This document shows, piece after piece, positions 6,256 through 6,753 of a stretch of 6,753 nucleotides of DNA. Both the position numbers and the translations under genes were made by a program. The notes beneath the pieces are model-generated. The model saw only the letters and a list, made by a program, of their open reading frames with translations. It was not told the origin of the DNA and made no database searches. Positions within the stretch are counted from its first letter, which is position 1. Each line of letters opens with the position of its first letter. Origin of the DNA: an uncultured Burkholderiales bacterium (GTDB lineage Bacteria; Pseudomonadota; Gammaproteobacteria; Burkholderiales; Burkholderiaceae_C); contig CAIODE010000113.1 in assembly GCA_903856875.1 (NCBI GenBank), positions 1 through 6,753 of the forward strand, read 5' to 3'.

Positions 6256-6753
6256 ATGTCATTTTTGACGCTGACAGATGTCACCAAGTTCTACGGTTCT
6301 AATTGCGTAGTCGACAAGATGAATCTGAGCGTTGAAAAAGGTGAGTTCGTCACCCTTCTCGGTCCATCAGGATGCGGCAAAACGACAACACTGCAAATGA
6401 TTGCGGGCTTTGCCGATGTCACAGAGGGCCAAATTACCCTTGACGGCAATGACATTACCCATGCCAAGCCCAACACGCGCGGCTTAGGCATTGTGTTTCA
6501 AAGTTACGCTCTATTTCCACACATGACCGTCGAAGAGAACGTAGGATTTGGACTCGAAATGCGCAAGGTCTCGCAACCAGCAAGAGCGCGGCAAGTAGCC
6601 GATGCATTGGCCTTGGTGCATTTGGAAGACTATGCAAAAAGGTATCCGCGCGAACTCTCAGGTGGGCAAAGGCAGCGTGTTGCTTTGTCGCGTGCACTGG
6701 TCATTGAACCGCCTGTCTTGTTGCTTGATGAACCACTTTCAAACTTGGATGCC
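6256..6753 (+). CDS. ABC importer ATP-binding protein, PotA/FbpC type (3' end cut by window)
   Basis: This is the cytoplasmic ATPase that powers an ABC importer. The 166 residues present contain all core motifs in order: Walker A G36-P-S-G-C-G-K-T43, Q-loop F-Q82-S-Y-A-L-F-P-H, signature L134-S-G-G-Q138, Walker B V-L-L-L-D158-E159 and the D-loop S-N-L-D165. The stretch F-P-H-M-T-V-E-E-N-V (87-96) with G-F-G-L is typical of the polyamine/iron/phosphonate importer ATPases (PotA, FbpC, PhnT). These are usually about 350 residues with a C-terminal TOBE domain, which would lie beyond the window. The frame stays open to the last base, so this is a truncation by the window and not a broken gene. A ribosome binding site, AAAGGG (6243-6248), stands seven bases before ATG. 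The substrate cannot be told from the ATPase alone; the permeases and binding protein should lie downstream. Confidence 0.93.
   Translation, partial: MSFLTLTDVTKFYGSNCVVDKMNLSVEKGEFVTLLGPSGCGKTTTLQMIAGFADVTEGQITLDGNDITHAKPNTRGLGIVFQSYALFPHMTVEENVGFGLEMRKVSQPARARQVADALALVHLEDYAKRYPRELSGGQRQRVALSRALVIEPPVLLLDEPLSNLDA

Noticed and set aside
6455..6697. 80-codon leftward frame over the ABC ATPase
   Set aside because: It lies opposite the Q-loop and signature regions of a clearly coding gene and has no family features.

Overview
The window looks like chromosome of a Gram-negative betaproteobacterium, most likely Burkholderiales and Comamonadaceae-like. Three things point that way: a tripartite TRAP carboxylate-type transporter with a fused permease, an OlsB-type ornithine-lipid acyltransferase coupled to an LpxH-like phosphoesterase, and a moderate GC content. 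This placement rests on gene content and protein style, not on a marker gene. No tRNA, rRNA, CRISPR array, insertion sequence or phage gene was found.

Layout. (1) 2-2883, + strand: a two-gene TRAP transporter operon. A periplasmic solute receptor (DctP family) overlaps by ATGA a single-chain fused DctQ-DctM permease. (2) 2884-2936: a short convergent gap with only a weak hairpin. (3) 2937-4606, - strand: a lipid-type operon. An OlsB-like N-acyltransferase is followed, with an ATGA overlap, by a calcineurin-like phosphoesterase of the LpxH/COG2908 superfamily. (4) 4607-4791: a divergent intergenic region with two perfect inverted repeats. One of them folds onto the Shine-Dalgarno of the acyltransferase gene. 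(5) 4792-6119, + strand: a two-gene membrane-protein operon, again with an ATGA overlap. A small single-span protein precedes a polytopic protein with the signature of the HTTM (vitamin-K-dependent carboxylase-like) membrane domain. The arrangement recalls the SdpA/SdpB pair of the Bacillus Sdp toxin-maturation system. (6) 6120-6255: an AT-rich regulatory gap with two palindromes, one of them close to an FNR/CRP-type box, and a candidate promoter. (7) 6256-6753, + strand: the N-terminal 166 residues of a PotA/FbpC-type ABC importer ATPase, cut by the window edge.

How the genes work together. The receptor and permease form one secondary transporter: the receptor captures an organic acid-like ligand in the periplasm and the QM protein imports it with an ion gradient. 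The acyltransferase would start ornithine lipid synthesis, and the coupled phosphoesterase is likely to act on a lipid or nucleotide-lipid phosphate. The small protein plus HTTM pair is the least understood part of the window and the best candidate for an undescribed system. The ABC ATPase starts a separate importer operon that continues outside the window.
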